A stretch of DNA of 21,977 bases from Smittium culicis (GCA_001970855.1 LSSN01001992.1:1-21977), one strand, 5' to 3'. Shown: positions 10,249 through 21,223, counted from the first letter of the stretch. Translations and numbers: made by a program. The notes: a model not told the origin generated them from the letters alone.

Positions 10249-13200
10249 ATGGATAAAGTCTACGACAATGGATATAAAGGTAAGAAAGTAAATTATTTGG
10301 CTTAAATACTAAAATCTAATAACTGGATACAAAAAATAAAATAGTAGAAAAAGAAGATATGATGGACGTTCCTATTTACTTTCTCTTTTCAAACGAAGAT
10401 CTAAGTCGCTTGGGAAGCTTTAAAGATACTAACAATACTCAGGGTGCTTCAAACCCAAAAAATATATCTACAAGCGTAAATGGTATAGTTTCTAATAAAT
10501 TTAATCAAAACTTAAAAAGACCTTATTTTTATTATTTTTATTATTTTTATTTTTTTTCCATATTTAGACCCGGAAAATATAAAAGAAAAAAGGAAATCTG
10601 GAAATAGCGGTTACTCAAATTTAAAATTTCCTGAATTTGAATCAGATTTTGAACTTAGTGATAAATTTATTACTGAAGGTAAGAAAGATATAAAATTTAT
10701 TATTTATGACCTTTCTTAATATACAGTCTCTAATTTTAGGCTAAACTATTCTTCTTATAACCATTTATTGATGCTCTAAAAAAATTTTTTAGAGGTAGAG
10801 TTTCGAGGAAATAAGGATTTGAATCGTCTTAAGAGAACTACATCGTTAATTTCTTTAAACGAAGGGTTTTCGGACGGCTCAAAAAATAAGAATCAGCTGA
10901 ACTCAAACGACTATAATATAATTGAAAAAGAGCTAATGATTAGTATCGGTGATGAAATAGGTAATTTTCTTACTAAATTTAAAATTATATCAGCATTTAT
11001 AATGAATCATGTTTCATCTTTAATTTAATTTTTCTATGTATAGACAAAAAATCTGAGATGACTTCATTTAGAAGAAACAGTGAAGCTAGCATTTATTACC
11101 ATAAGTTATCTGGCGTCTCAGAAGAAAAACGTTTGAGTTTGTTGAAAAGAGTAAACTTAAATTTTGATGCAAATGCAGGTAGCAAGAAGAGTTCAACTGA
11201 AAGTAGGAAACGAGGATTAGCAGATGCATTATTTGCTAAAGGCAAAGAAAATATAACAAATACACTTATAGATATGGGAAATGGAGCCGATAGATCACAA
11301 GTGTTCAAGCGTGTTAGCTCTGAATCATCTGGTAAACACAGTAATAGGAATTTGAAGCAAAGTAAAACAGCTTACGAGAAGCAGCTTTACTTTTCAAGTA
11401 AATATTATCGAAGTGACATTATGCAATCCGATGATGATAATGATATTAACCAAAATAGAAAAGGTAAATTATTGTGACTATATACAAATATACATCTTCA
11501 ACTTTTATAAAAACACATTTTTTTTTAAATATTAATTAGAAACCTTTGTAAAGAAAAATGCTACTAGAGACAAATCAAAAAGGCCTATAAATAGAAAAAA
11601 TCTTGCAATTAAAAAAATTAACGATTCTCAAATCATTCCCCAGGAACTAGATGAATTTCTATCGCGTAGCCCAATACAAAAATTACCTGTAAAGATTAAA
11701 CCAAAAAAAATTCGTCGTGAATCTGAAAAAAGACAGTCTAAAAAAGGTTTTTTGGGACTAGTTTCAAGAAAACTTTTAGGATTGGAGAAGCAAAAGAGGA
11801 GCATTAATGTCGAGAATGAAGTTTTAACCACCAGAGAATCTTCTTTTTTGGGATACTTTGGCGATGGAAATACTCAAGCAATATCAAAGCTTACTGGTAT
11901 TCCTGAACAAATAATTATAGAGAAAAAAAGATATAGCAAGAAAAAGATTTTACCAAAAAACTTACCCCAGCATGATGATAGTTTTTCTTCCGGTGACGAC
12001 TCTATTGTATCTAGAAAATCAAAAAAAAGCTTAGATAGGCTATCTAAGCTTGTTTCTATAAAAAGTGGTGCAATAACGTCTCCTAGATTTTCATGGTATA
12101 TTGACGATCATATCTCTATAAATTCAGGTTTACAAAAAACTAATGAGCCTTCGCCGAGAATCTCAAAAATCGACTCTATCGATTTGCAGCTGAGGAAAAA
12201 CGACATTTCTAACAGCGAGAGTTCTATAATTTCATCAAGCAGCAGATTGGATATTAATAATAAAATTTCTAGCAACAACAAAAAGAAAATACCCGGTAAT
12301 GGATCTAAAGTCCCTAAAAGCGATCTACGTAAGAGTGCAATTAGTAATTTTTCCAAAAAAAATGCTGAACTTGGTGCAATTGACTATTCTACAAGTATAA
12401 ACCCATCAAGTTTAAAAGAAAGAACCTTAAATAGCGAAATGGAAAGTATTACACCAGATAAACATTTTATGTATAAAGAAAGAAATGTAAAATATCGACA
12501 GAGCCAAAGTAATTACTCAGGTACCATCGCCTTCAAAAAAGGAATAGAGTATTTGTTGGAAAATAGATCTAATAAAGATGCACACACCAGCTACTTTATT
12601 AATTATAATCGTCATTTTTCATTTACACTGTACGAAAAAAATAAAAGAATTTCATATTTGCCAAATTTCAACAGTAAAAGATATTCATTAGGTTCCGCGA
12701 TTGACAAAAACGATGAAATTTTCAGACATGATTATGTAAGTTACACTAAAAACTTGTTATCCGGAAGAAATGCACCATCAACAGACCCGAACTTTTTATC
12801 GACTAAAAAAAGCCACGAAGTAAAGTTAGGGTCACAAAAAAAATCTCACTTTAAAAATTTTAATGATGAAAAATCAAAATATTCAGAAAAGATCTCGTGT
12901 AATCCTGACGATGTTTCTTCACTAGCATCTAATGACAGTATTATGAGCAAGAACGCATCATTGCTAGCAATGGTAGAAAAAGTTCTAGAAGATCCAACCT
13001 TCAGCTGCACAAAGAACCTTCAAGGGAATGTACCGAGGAATACAGTTCGCATTAATATGAATTCTAAAAGATCTTATATGGATGAAAGCTTTTCTAGTGT
13101 TAATTCTAGAGGTAGCATTAAGCAAACAGGAAAAGAGATCGAGATTTCTACTACAAATTCTTCAGTAGAAAATTTGAGTTCTTATGGTGATAGCGACCAC

Positions 13201-16200
13201 CTTGACCCTCAACAAGCTCAATTAAAGTCAGGCGTGTTGAATAACTATGGCATAGAAAAAAAACCTAAAATTAAAATAGCAAATTCTACAAAATACGAAG
13301 ATACCAGTGGAACTGACGAAAGTGAGCTTTACGCTCGCGGATCTTATAATTATAAATTTTCCCAAAATCTAAAGCCTGTAGAGAAATCAATATCAAAAAC
13401 TGATCCTGTTTTACTGGATGGTATATTTTCTATGTTAGACTCTAAATCTGGAACTCTCGGCGATGAAAGCATTGTGAATTCTAGTTATATTCCTGATAAT
13501 AAACAAAAATTCAGTAATCACAGAGCTAACGATCATAGTTCTAATTTATCAGGTGATTCTGATTCCGATTTAAGCAAAAAAAACACTCCTATTACTAAAT
13601 TTGGCGATGATAATGTTGAAGAAATAGGCTCAGAGACATATTTTAGCTCCTCAGATTCTTTACAAAACGAGAAATCGGACACAGATAAAAATCTTGAAAG
13701 TGATGCGAATATAAAATTCAGTGATAATCCTGACCCGCGAATAAAAATTACAGCTAAAAATACTAGTTCAAATGGAGATTGTTACGTAGAAAATGGGACT
13801 ACTTCGGCTTCTAATATAAATGGCACATTTGTTAAAAGCGGGAACCAAATCTATGAGCAATATGATGACTATCTTATCACCTTGAGAGAGAATGGCGCAA
13901 ACCTAGATGAAAGTTCAGATTCTATTTACTACAAAATAGACAGAAAGATGCAAGAAGAATTCTATCGTAATCAAGAGCAATATAAAGCTTTAAATGTCGC
14001 TTTGAATATACAGGACATGCTTAATTTTAATGATTTGATATATAAATTAGATTTAGCAAATGATGAACAAAATATAAAGCTTGTTAACCAAAAGCTAAAG
14101 CTCTTAGTTTCTCTATACGCAAATGAAATGTATATATATGAAATTTCCTCCCAAAAGTCTACTCAAATTGAAGAAGCCCATATGTATAAAATTAGATCTT
14201 ATAACTCTTCAAAACAAAGAAAATTTGCTGGCCATGAAAAAGAAGATAAAGAAATGCAATATCGTAACCAAACGACCAGCCCTAAGCCAAAAAGATCTAA
14301 AAATAGTCAAATGATGTCGCAAGGAGGCGAAGTTTCTGAACAAGACGAATTCCACGACGATGATGAAAGTTATTTCTCTAATACTAGCCAAAAAAACAAC
14401 GTTGACTATGAATCAAATACTGAATCAAATAGCTCTGAATCACTTCAGTCAATGCATGTATATTCTAATCAAGACCAGAATAAAGATATAAAAATAATTG
14501 AAAGCGATTTCTCTTCAAACGAGATTATAAACTTGGATCTTCTTAAGGCATGCTTCTTGAGTGCAAAGATATTTTTGGTTAATAAAATTGAAACTGAATT
14601 CGTGCAATTTTATAGAAGTGGAATGTATAACAATATAAATGACTTTGTTATCAGAGAGGCTAGCGAGTTTATCTCAATTGATAATGCTCTTGAGTCTTAT
14701 AATCAGAATTTAGCATTTAAAATTGTTTCTTCTTTCGATGTACAATATAGCAGTATTTTTAGCTATAGTATCAAGAATAACGATGGAGAATATGACTCAA
14801 GAGAAATGGTAGAATATACATCTGGTTCACAAAACCAATTAGTTCCAGAATCCTCCGGTGATGAAAATTGTAATAGGATAAAAAAAGGCGTGGAATCTGA
14901 ATATTTTCCTGATGACCATAGCATTTTACAATTTGTTGGGGTTAAAAAGCCTGTTATTAGAATTCTAACTCCTCCTTTCATAGAGACAAGTCCCCAACAA
15001 AGCAGTTTCTATAAGGAACTAGGAAGTAGATCCCCCTCTAGTGTACAACATCAAAGCTACCGAGCTCCAGAATATTTTCTCAATTCCGAAGTAAACCCGT
15101 ATCATGATTTAGCTGGATCAGACTACTCTATTCCAGTTAAAAAGCCTGGATCTATGAATGTAAAACAAGTAAAGTTCAAAAGCACAAATTTTATTACTGT
15201 CTACGAGTATAACGTATACACTGAAAGTGAAAATTCGGATTACTCTGACTATAGCTCTATCTCATCAGAAGAATTCTTGCTTTCTACGGATGAAAGTGAT
15301 TATGATGAGGATTTTGTTTATGAAAATGACGAAGATTACTCTGAAAGCTATGAAGAGAGCGAGAGTGACCATGAAAGTGGCTCTGAAACCTACGTATTTG
15401 AACAAGAGGATTCTGAATATGAGCAGATTGATTTAGATAACAAACCCCCTACTAGTATTATAATACCTAAACAGGCAGAATATAATACGATAGGGCCTGA
15501 TAGATCTTACAATGATTCCGAAGGTTTTTATGAGGCTGAGTCAAATTCTGAAAGATCTTCAGGGATATTTGAATATGGAACTAGCAGAAAATCGGATAAC
15601 TATAATAAAACTATTATGCTTAACTCTGACAATATTAATATCCAAATAACAAAGCCAAAAATGGTTTTGATAAGCGAAGATAACCTCATCAGTCCTGGTA
15701 GCTCAGAAGAAACAGAAAAATTTATCACAGAAGGCCAAAATAGTCAGCTAAATGATAATACATACCCAAGTATGAAAGCAGAAGTTTATGGTGGTAATGT
15801 AAGCTCGCAGGATAAAATCTCTGGTGGATATTCTAACATTTCTACAACCGACTCATCACTAAGCCAAAAAGAAGAAGAGCCAATAAATATCCAGGCAGGT
15901 GCACTAGATCAATCTGATATATTACCACAAACTGAAGAGCAAGAGCTTGAAAGTTCTATATCCGAAAACAATGAAAGTGATGCTGATAGCGATAATATTG
16001 ATGAAAAAGGCTTAAGCAGCGAAGAAAATGACACCTCAAACGTACCACAAACAAATGACTTGTCAAGCTATAAGCTAGTGAGAATTAATAGTACTAGCTC
16101 TCATAAACTAAAAAATAGAAGTATCTCTAATATGTCAGGCAGTAAGCGTAACTTTTCAAATCACAATTTAAAGAATGAATCTAAGCTTAGTATTCGAAGA

Positions 16201-16461
16201 GCCTCTAAAGAAGAATTTGATGAATATTATAGCGACTTTTCATCATCAGATGACGATTTTATTAGCTCTAGGGCTACAATTAATAGATATAATTTGTCAA
16301 ACTATCAGATATTTGAGCAAAATAGCGTTGGTCCAGCTGATGAAAAGCTTCAAGTTTCTGCCCTTGAAAACAGAAAAAACAACCCAGACATTGCCAGTAG
16401 ACTCTTAGATGATTTTGAAATGCAAATATTTGAATTAAAAGAATCGTTGGCACGATCGTGA
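10249..16461 (+). CDS. Six-exon gene for a 1,929-aa Ser/Asn/Asp-rich protein, family unknown
   Basis: Exons are 10249-10279, 10345-10482, 10568-10678, 10793-10960, 11044-11463 and 11540-16461. Together they make 5,790 nt ending in TGA, 1,929 residues. I chose ATG 10249 because exon 1 (ten codons plus one base) joins the next exon in frame across GTAAGA...ATAG. All five introns are phase 1. There is no signal peptide or membrane segment. Residues 1-300 are mixed; 300-400 are basic, with an NLS-like PKKIRRESEKRQSKK at about 344. The long middle is Ser/Asn/Asp/Lys-rich with many CK2-like acidic-Ser sites such as SSGDDS and DSDSDLS. Two less repetitive, probably helical islands lie at about 1058-1162 and 1285-1369. 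An acidic Tyr/Ser/Glu tract spans about 1518-1590. Near the C-terminus is SSSDDDFISS. A nuclear, phosphorylated scaffold or regulator is only an inference. I do not recognise the family. The gene keeps a single 4.9 kb open last exon, so it is under constraint or young, not decaying. Confidence 0.85.
10280..10344 (+). other. Intron 1, 65 nt, phase 1, tandem acceptor
   Basis: Donor G|GTAAGA; acceptor AATAG. The acceptor is followed at once by TAG (10345-10347), forming a TAGTAG tandem site. Splicing at 10344 gives a junction codon GTA; splicing at 10347 gives GAA and removes one residue, both in frame. Possible branch sequence: CTAATAAC near 10314. Confidence 0.75.
10483..10567 (+). other. Intron 2, 85 nt, phase 1
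   Basis: Donor G|GTATAG; acceptor ATTTAG after a long T-rich tract with TTATTTTTA repeats. The junction codon is GAC. Without splicing, the exon 2 frame runs into a T-rich stretch translating to Tyr/Phe and then stops at 10605. With splicing, the frame continues for the rest of the gene. The donor is less canonical than the others, so this boundary is slightly less certain. Confidence 0.65.
10679..10792 (+). other. Intron 3, 114 nt, phase 1
   Basis: Donor G|GTAAGA, acceptor TTTTTTAG. The junction codon is GAG. The donor context AAGGTAAGAAAG is identical over 12 bases to that of intron 1. Stops in all frames inside the intron require removal. Confidence 0.75.
10961..11043 (+). other. Intron 4, 83 nt, phase 1
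   Basis: Donor G|GTAATT, acceptor TATAG after a pyrimidine-rich tract. The junction codon is GAC. The exon 4 frame would otherwise end at 11028; splicing restores the frame that contains ATG 11058 as an internal methionine. Confidence 0.75.
11464..11539 (+). other. Intron 5, 76 nt, phase 1
   Basis: Donor G|GTAAAT, acceptor AATTAG after a long T run. The junction codon is GAA. The exon 5 frame would otherwise stop at 11475-11477. The downstream exon is open from 11540 onward, so the long reading frame starts well before its first plausible start codon. Confidence 0.8.
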
Positions 16462-17997
16462 TTTTTTTGTGAAAATCATTAAATTAAAGTCTAAAATCGA
16501 TAAATTTATTTATTTTTAACACTCGTAAAGTTAATCATTCAATTTGATATTTTTATTTATGAAAATCTCTTAATTTTTACACTAGATTTATTTGTTATTG
16601 ATATCGCAAAAAAATTAAAAAATACCATTAGATACTTCTCTCGAATGCAAAAATTCCAAGAAATTTTTTCTTAATAATTTTCTTCATTTTAAAAAATACG
16701 TTCTCTATCTCAATAATTTTTTTGTGGGGGGGGGGGTTTCTATTCCTGGATATTTAGAGCTTAGCCATTTTCAGGTGAAATTCTCATTATCCATTTAAAC
16801 CCCGTTAATTTGGTAAATTTTGAAGTTCTAAAAAAAAATACAGCTATCCCTGCAAGATTTCAGGATAAAAATAATGAGATAATTAAAGTTAATAAAGTCA
16901 AAATACGCAGCGAAAAGCAATTTATTATTGTGGTTAACGAGATATTTGATTTGACTTGTATAATTTAAACTCTCCTGATTATAGGAAAAAAGCAGCTTTT
17001 TATTTACAAACGTATATACTAGATCATATTAACGATCATAATTTTTTTATAAAATAGGGTGTTTATTTTTAGCCTTTTGTTTTAGTTGTTATATTCTATA
17101 TGAGAAATTAAATATTTATTTTTATGACAATTGAAATAATGTACAAAACTAGTATTTTTCCCCGTATGATTATCCAGATTTTTTTTTTAATAGTGTATTT
17201 TTTAAAGTGAAAAATGATGAAAACAGGGTTCAGTTATATAAAGGTAAAGATTAATACTTATGTGAACCAAAGGGTTATTCCATTAGGAAAATGAGTTAAA
17301 AAAAATAATACAATAATATTTTCCCCTTTTTTTGATTATTATGTTAGTTTTATTTTTGTTTTTGTTTTATTCCATTCACTGTTTTCATAAGTTTAGTATT
17401 TTTAAATTTTATAGTTCGTTATATTGAAAATTATAGAAATTTTAATTATGAGACAACAAAGAAAATTATATCAGATTGTGATATTTAAATCGTTTATTTT
17501 TTGAGATTTAAATAAAATAATTTTCGTATATTAACTCCATATTACTCTATTAGAATCTTTTTTTTTGACTTACATTAGTTCAAAATTACTTATTGTTAAA
17601 ATTTTCAGTTTATACTCCAGAGAGAAGTTCTTTATATTACAAGCTTATTTGGTAATAATAATCCGAAAATCAAAAACCATTAAAATAAGCGAAATAAAAT
17701 GAACTATTAAGATTTTTTACGGTTTATAATAAATACACGATTTTATTATTCATATCATCATTTCTTTCGCAAAGGCGCTCTAACAGCATAAAGATTTTCA
17801 AACTTATAAAATTTAAACTTATGAATTTTTAAATCAATATTCCTACAAACTACTATACATTGAACCAAATAACATAAGCTCAAAATCCACTAAGCCATGA
17901 ATAGTTTAAAGCACTTAATGAGATGTTGCAATAACTCCTATGATAATTTTAGCATAACCTGGAACAATAGGGCCCTAAAATTATAAAAATTATATTA
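16462..17997. other. Intergenic, 3' flank of the large gene
   Basis: About 1.5 kb of AT-rich DNA after the TGA stop. An ATTAAA word at about 16480 could serve as a poly(A) signal, but such words are common here. The only striking item is a homopolymer G run at 16726-16736. No reading frame, RNA fold or transposon end is recognised. Confidence 0.6.
16726..16736 (+). repeat. Poly-G run of 11
   Basis: Eleven consecutive G in AT-rich surroundings. A run this long is prone to length variation and sequencing or assembly error; I see no sign of function. Confidence 0.9.
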
Positions 17998-18459
17998 GTT
18001 ACATACTTGACGGTCTACCCGGAGATTTTTGAAGCACTTCTATCAACTGAAATAGACTTGATCTGATCACTTTTGATCAAAGAAGAGCGCAAGATTGTCA
18101 TACATTCTTTCATAAAGATTAGCTCAATGAGCTACAATCCACCGACAATGAACCATAAATGATCGAGCGTATTGAAGAAAACTGATTACGCTTTATGTGG
18201 GATTCAGTTGACCCTGAGACAGGCTAGTAGTCTTATCGAATATTATTTACACCGAAGGGTCAAATATAGCCCATTAATTGATAATAAAAAGTATCCAGAA
18301 GTACTGTTTGCTAATTTATTGTTAAAAATTTCGCTTGAAATAGCCTCTATTATGATTCGGGATAAGCCAGATAGTTTGCTCAAGAGATCAAATATTCCAG
18401 GAAAACCAATGCAGCTCGTATAATCTGATATCGAGCTGATAATTTATTAAGAGTCTTTA
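17998..18459 (+). pseudogene. Decayed gag-like ORF1 of a DIRS-type retroelement
   Basis: One frame (codons from 18010) reads as a gag-like protein interrupted by stops at 18064 (TGA), 18160 (TGA) and 18421 (TAA), with no frameshift needed. It aligns with the intact protein starting at 21536: FEALLSTEID with LQEALPTVTED, SSMSYNPP with NSAMDYDPP, KKTDYALCGIQ with RRIDTAMYDAQ, and IEYYLHRRVK with IDFFVHECIQ. The later part, ending IPGKPMQLV, extends beyond what the truncated intact copy shows and matches how I remember this family continuing. Identity to the intact copy is clearly partial, so this is a different family, not its dead twin. The first stop fits a CGA-to-TGA change, typical C-to-T decay. 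Transcription of this relic is not expected to yield a working protein. Confidence 0.75.
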
Positions 18460-19094
18460 TAAACACCTGTAGCCTAGATTTATGCGACAAATAACAAGAT
18501 AATAAAATCCTATCGTAAACGCTAACGGTATAGAATATTTAAAAATTCGTACAGAAGCAACTTTTTTATAGCGCCGAGAACCTCGGTTGCAACCTCCACT
18601 GAGTCCATATCAATAAATAATACCACAGATCACCAGTGAAAAATTTACCGATGGGATCGCGGTCGCAGGATGGGCTCTGAACAGAGGTTCTGAAACGATC
18701 CGCAGTCTGAGGGAGTTTCGCTATGTTTATATCGACACACTCTATACTGTCGGACAAAATATGAGTTAAGGGTATGTTTAAGAAGGGATTCAGAAATTCA
18801 ATTAAGATTCCACTCTCAATCCAAATCTGGCCAGAGGAGGTGAAAAATAAAAGATGACATGAAATAGAAAATACGCTATTTGCTGCGAATTTTTCACGAA
18901 AATTTATTGATTTTTATTTTTCACCGACGGAGGTCACGCTAAAAATTCTAGATTTTTGGCGACAAAAATGATGATTGAACATTCAAGCCCACGTTTAACG
19001 TCACATCCCTATAATTATTCATTTAAGCTGATACGGGTAGCCAGAAAGGCACTATAAGATAAAGTAGGCACACAACTATCAAAAAATTATAATT
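18460..19094. other. Unassigned stretch inside the retroelement graveyard
   Basis: In the layout of a DIRS-type element, the gag C-terminus and reverse transcriptase would follow the gag relic here. A segment at about 18560-18780 is clearly GC-richer than its surroundings and open on both strands for tens of codons. However, I cannot find RT landmarks such as the catalytic YxDD or LPFGL-like motifs in any frame. It is probably heavily decayed transposon sequence. Confidence 0.4.
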
Positions 19095-19820
19095 ATGAGA
19101 TTCAGCCAAAGACCCTATACTTATAAATCCAGCTATATACATCCCGAAGAAAATTGGTGGACTGTGACAAATGTTAGACCTCCTCAATCTGAACCGCCAA
19201 TTCGGGGAACAGAACTTGTAAATTTAAACTATCAACCCCATATGCATAATTATTTGACGCATGATTACTGGCATCCTTTGACCTTCAGTACGTATTAATG
19301 CACATTCTGGAACGCAAGATATACTGAAAATATCAATACTTCCACTAGAAACGCCGCCACTTCTATTTCCTTGTGCTGAAAATTTGACTATGGTCGATTT
19401 AAATTATATTTAACAAGATACTACAGCTATTTTTGAAATGGGACGGTTACAAAGTAATCAAGATAGCATGTTAAATTTAAGGCCTGGTAATCATGAGAGA
19501 AAATTGATGTTCCAATCGCAATCATGCTTAATTTTCACCAAAATTTTGGATCTTAGATTTAATATTAACGACTAGAAATCGTCTAGATTCTTACCATGAT
19601 CAATATCATGCCTGGTTTTGTGATGAATATCAAGTAAATTACGGTCAAGGGACTGCAATATCAAGATCTGGGTCATTTAAAGAGCATATAAAATTACTAA
19701 ACGCTGGATAGATGAAATTCAGATGGCTTGCGAGCTTCATAGGAAAATATAAATTGATTTATATATTTCTGGTATTTGGGAAACTCATGCTCCGTCGACT
19801 TCTAGATTTGTAGAATCACA
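19095..19820 (+). pseudogene. Frameshifted protein-like relic, family unknown
   Basis: Four successive segments read as plausible, non-low-complexity protein in changing frames. 19095-19298 starts at an ATG and encodes 67 residues with WWTVTNVRPPQSEPPIRG. 19282-19575 has one internal TAA at 19411 and includes TAIFEMGRLQSNQDSML. About 19550-19711 includes SYHDQYHAWFCDEYQ. 19702-19820 includes KRWIDEIQMACELH. Overlaps between segments suggest at least three indels. Base composition is less AT-rich than real spacer. Position between gag-like and RNase H-like relics suggests retroelement origin, but no RT motif is visible. It could also be a fragment of an unrelated host gene. Confidence 0.4.
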
Positions 19821-19823
19821 CAC

Positions 19824-19920
<97 letters not shown>

Positions 19921-19923
19921 TAC

Positions 19924-19925
<2 letters not shown>
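19817..19925 (+). repeat. (CACATA)n microsatellite
   Basis: About 17.5 near-perfect tandem hexamers, CACATA, from 19821, led in by a few extra CA units. The repeat abuts the CT repeat that follows. It sits inside decayed transposon sequence. Length and purity suggest recent expansion and likely length polymorphism. Confidence 0.97.

Positions 19926-19961
<36 letters not shown>
19926..19961 (+). repeat. (CT)18 microsatellite
   Basis: Eighteen perfect CT dinucleotides directly following the CACATA repeat, forming a compound microsatellite. A short related GA-rich run (GGGGAGAGAGAGA) lies at 20029-20041. Confidence 0.97.
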
Positions 19962-19963
<2 letters not shown>

Positions 19964-20175
19964 AAGATAAAATGGTGGACGTAATCAGTCATTCCGATGA
20001 AACCTGCTATCCAGAACCTATTTTTAGAGGGGAGAGAGAGATTTCATGACATAGTTCTTGTTCTTTTACGAGAAACCAGAATTGAAACTTTTGAATAGAT
20101 ATTAGAAGTATCCTGAGAATATCCATCAGCTTCCATGTGTATTCTGAGATATTTAATCGAAAGTAGTCGAAAATA

Positions 20176-21223
20176 TATATCAACATCAAGGAAAATCTCA
20201 TAGTGTTGTATTCACTGAGACTGAGCAGTTTTGTTGGCCTCTCACTGCTATTCAATTCGTAAAACATCATCTCGTTCATATTTAAGGAATTTTGGAGAAA
20301 TAACTTTCCTAGAACTACTCAAAATATCAGAATAGATATGGAATCACTACTCTGAGACGATTATCAGGCACAAAGTCACATATGCCCCCTCGGTTATAAA
20401 CCCAAAAGATGCAAAGATCATATTAAATACGCAGACCGAATGGTATCTTTCAAAGTATACATTCTAGAAGCTAAAATAAATACACTGCTACCACAATTTG
20501 GACCAGCTCGCAATAAAACTGAACAAAAAGGTGGAAAAATACATCGGCTGGTTTGCAGATACGAAGGTACTATTCATAAACTCGCTGAACTGCAAAATTT
20601 CCGGGTTCAACAACCCTAAATTCAAGCTGCCGTGGAACCTAATATCCGAAATAGTCGAGAATATCAGACAGAAACGAGTAAACATAACTCTGGTTGCACC
20701 GATATAAATTTTTTCTATCTGGTTTCCAGACCTCATCGCCCTTTCAAAATTAAAACACCCCCTCTTCAGGAAACAAGGGATAAAAAGATCCAGAAAGTGG
20801 TAATTCTTCGCTCTCGAAATACAAAAACCTTAGCTTGGTAGCATTTAGGATTAGAGAAGTTTCATCAAATCCAAAGATCTCGGTATTTACTCCCAAGAAT
20901 GTAATATTTTGAACATAAAATTGGCTCAGCGTCGAAATAGACGCAGCTCTTTCCAACAGCTCTTTTTAGACCGACTAATATCTAACGAGACAAATTCTAA
21001 GATCTACGCTTCACAAATTATCAACTATTTGGCTGAGATTTATACAATAGATAAACTAAAAATTAAGCAAAATTTAAGCCTAAAATTCTGCACTGATAAT
21101 ATTAGCGCTAAACCTCGCAGAGCTGGAAAATCACTGAATATTTTCAGAATTTACAAGATCATAGTATTATTTATTATGCTTCATTGGCCAGATACAATTA
21201 TGTGTTACCTAATCTTTATTTAA
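20176..21223 (+). pseudogene. Decayed RNase H, methylase-like and tyrosine-recombinase part of a DIRS-type element
   Basis: From 20176, YINIKENLIVLYSLRLSS resembles the HINxKE-type segment of retroelement RNase H. The expected Asp of the DN pair falls on a TAA at 20260. A one-base gain in the T run near 20290 shifts the frame. After that a single frame continues to 21223, with stops at 20333, 20465, 20477, 20705, 20801, 20831, 20846 and 20852. It reads NFGEITFLELLKISE, then VTYAPSVINPKDAK, then LDQLAIKLNKKVEKYIGWF, then PWNLISEIVENIRQK (20630 onward) and IWFPDLIAL. This order matches the RNase H end and the adenine-methylase-like module with its PPW-type motif in DIRS elements. From 20909, QRRNRRSSFQQ...YASQIINYLAEIYTIDKLK resembles the N-terminal core-binding part of a tyrosine recombinase. 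The catalytic Arg/His/Tyr half is not visible. It may be the 3' part of the same element as the gag relic at 18 kb. Confidence 0.65.

Noticed and set aside
10483..10607. Continuation of the exon 2 frame to the stop at 10605
   Set aside because: The translation becomes a Tyr/Phe run over a T-rich tract ending in TTTAG, a typical intron 3' end; splicing restores a long frame.
12108..12356. 82-codon minus-strand frame inside the large exon
   Set aside because: Shadow of the large coding exon; Leu-rich because the sense strand is Ser/Lys/Asn-rich.
18566..18757. 63-codon minus-strand frame in a GC-richer patch
   Set aside because: No motif, and surrounding relics are on the plus strand; more likely the antisense of decayed element sequence.
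19817..19961. Tandem repeats considered as a CRISPR-like or telomeric array
   Set aside because: Units are 6 and 2 bases with no spacers, and do not resemble telomere repeats; simple microsatellites.
20007..20279. 90-codon minus-strand frame
   Set aside because: It overlaps the plus-strand RNase H relic (YINIKE segment), so it is its antisense.
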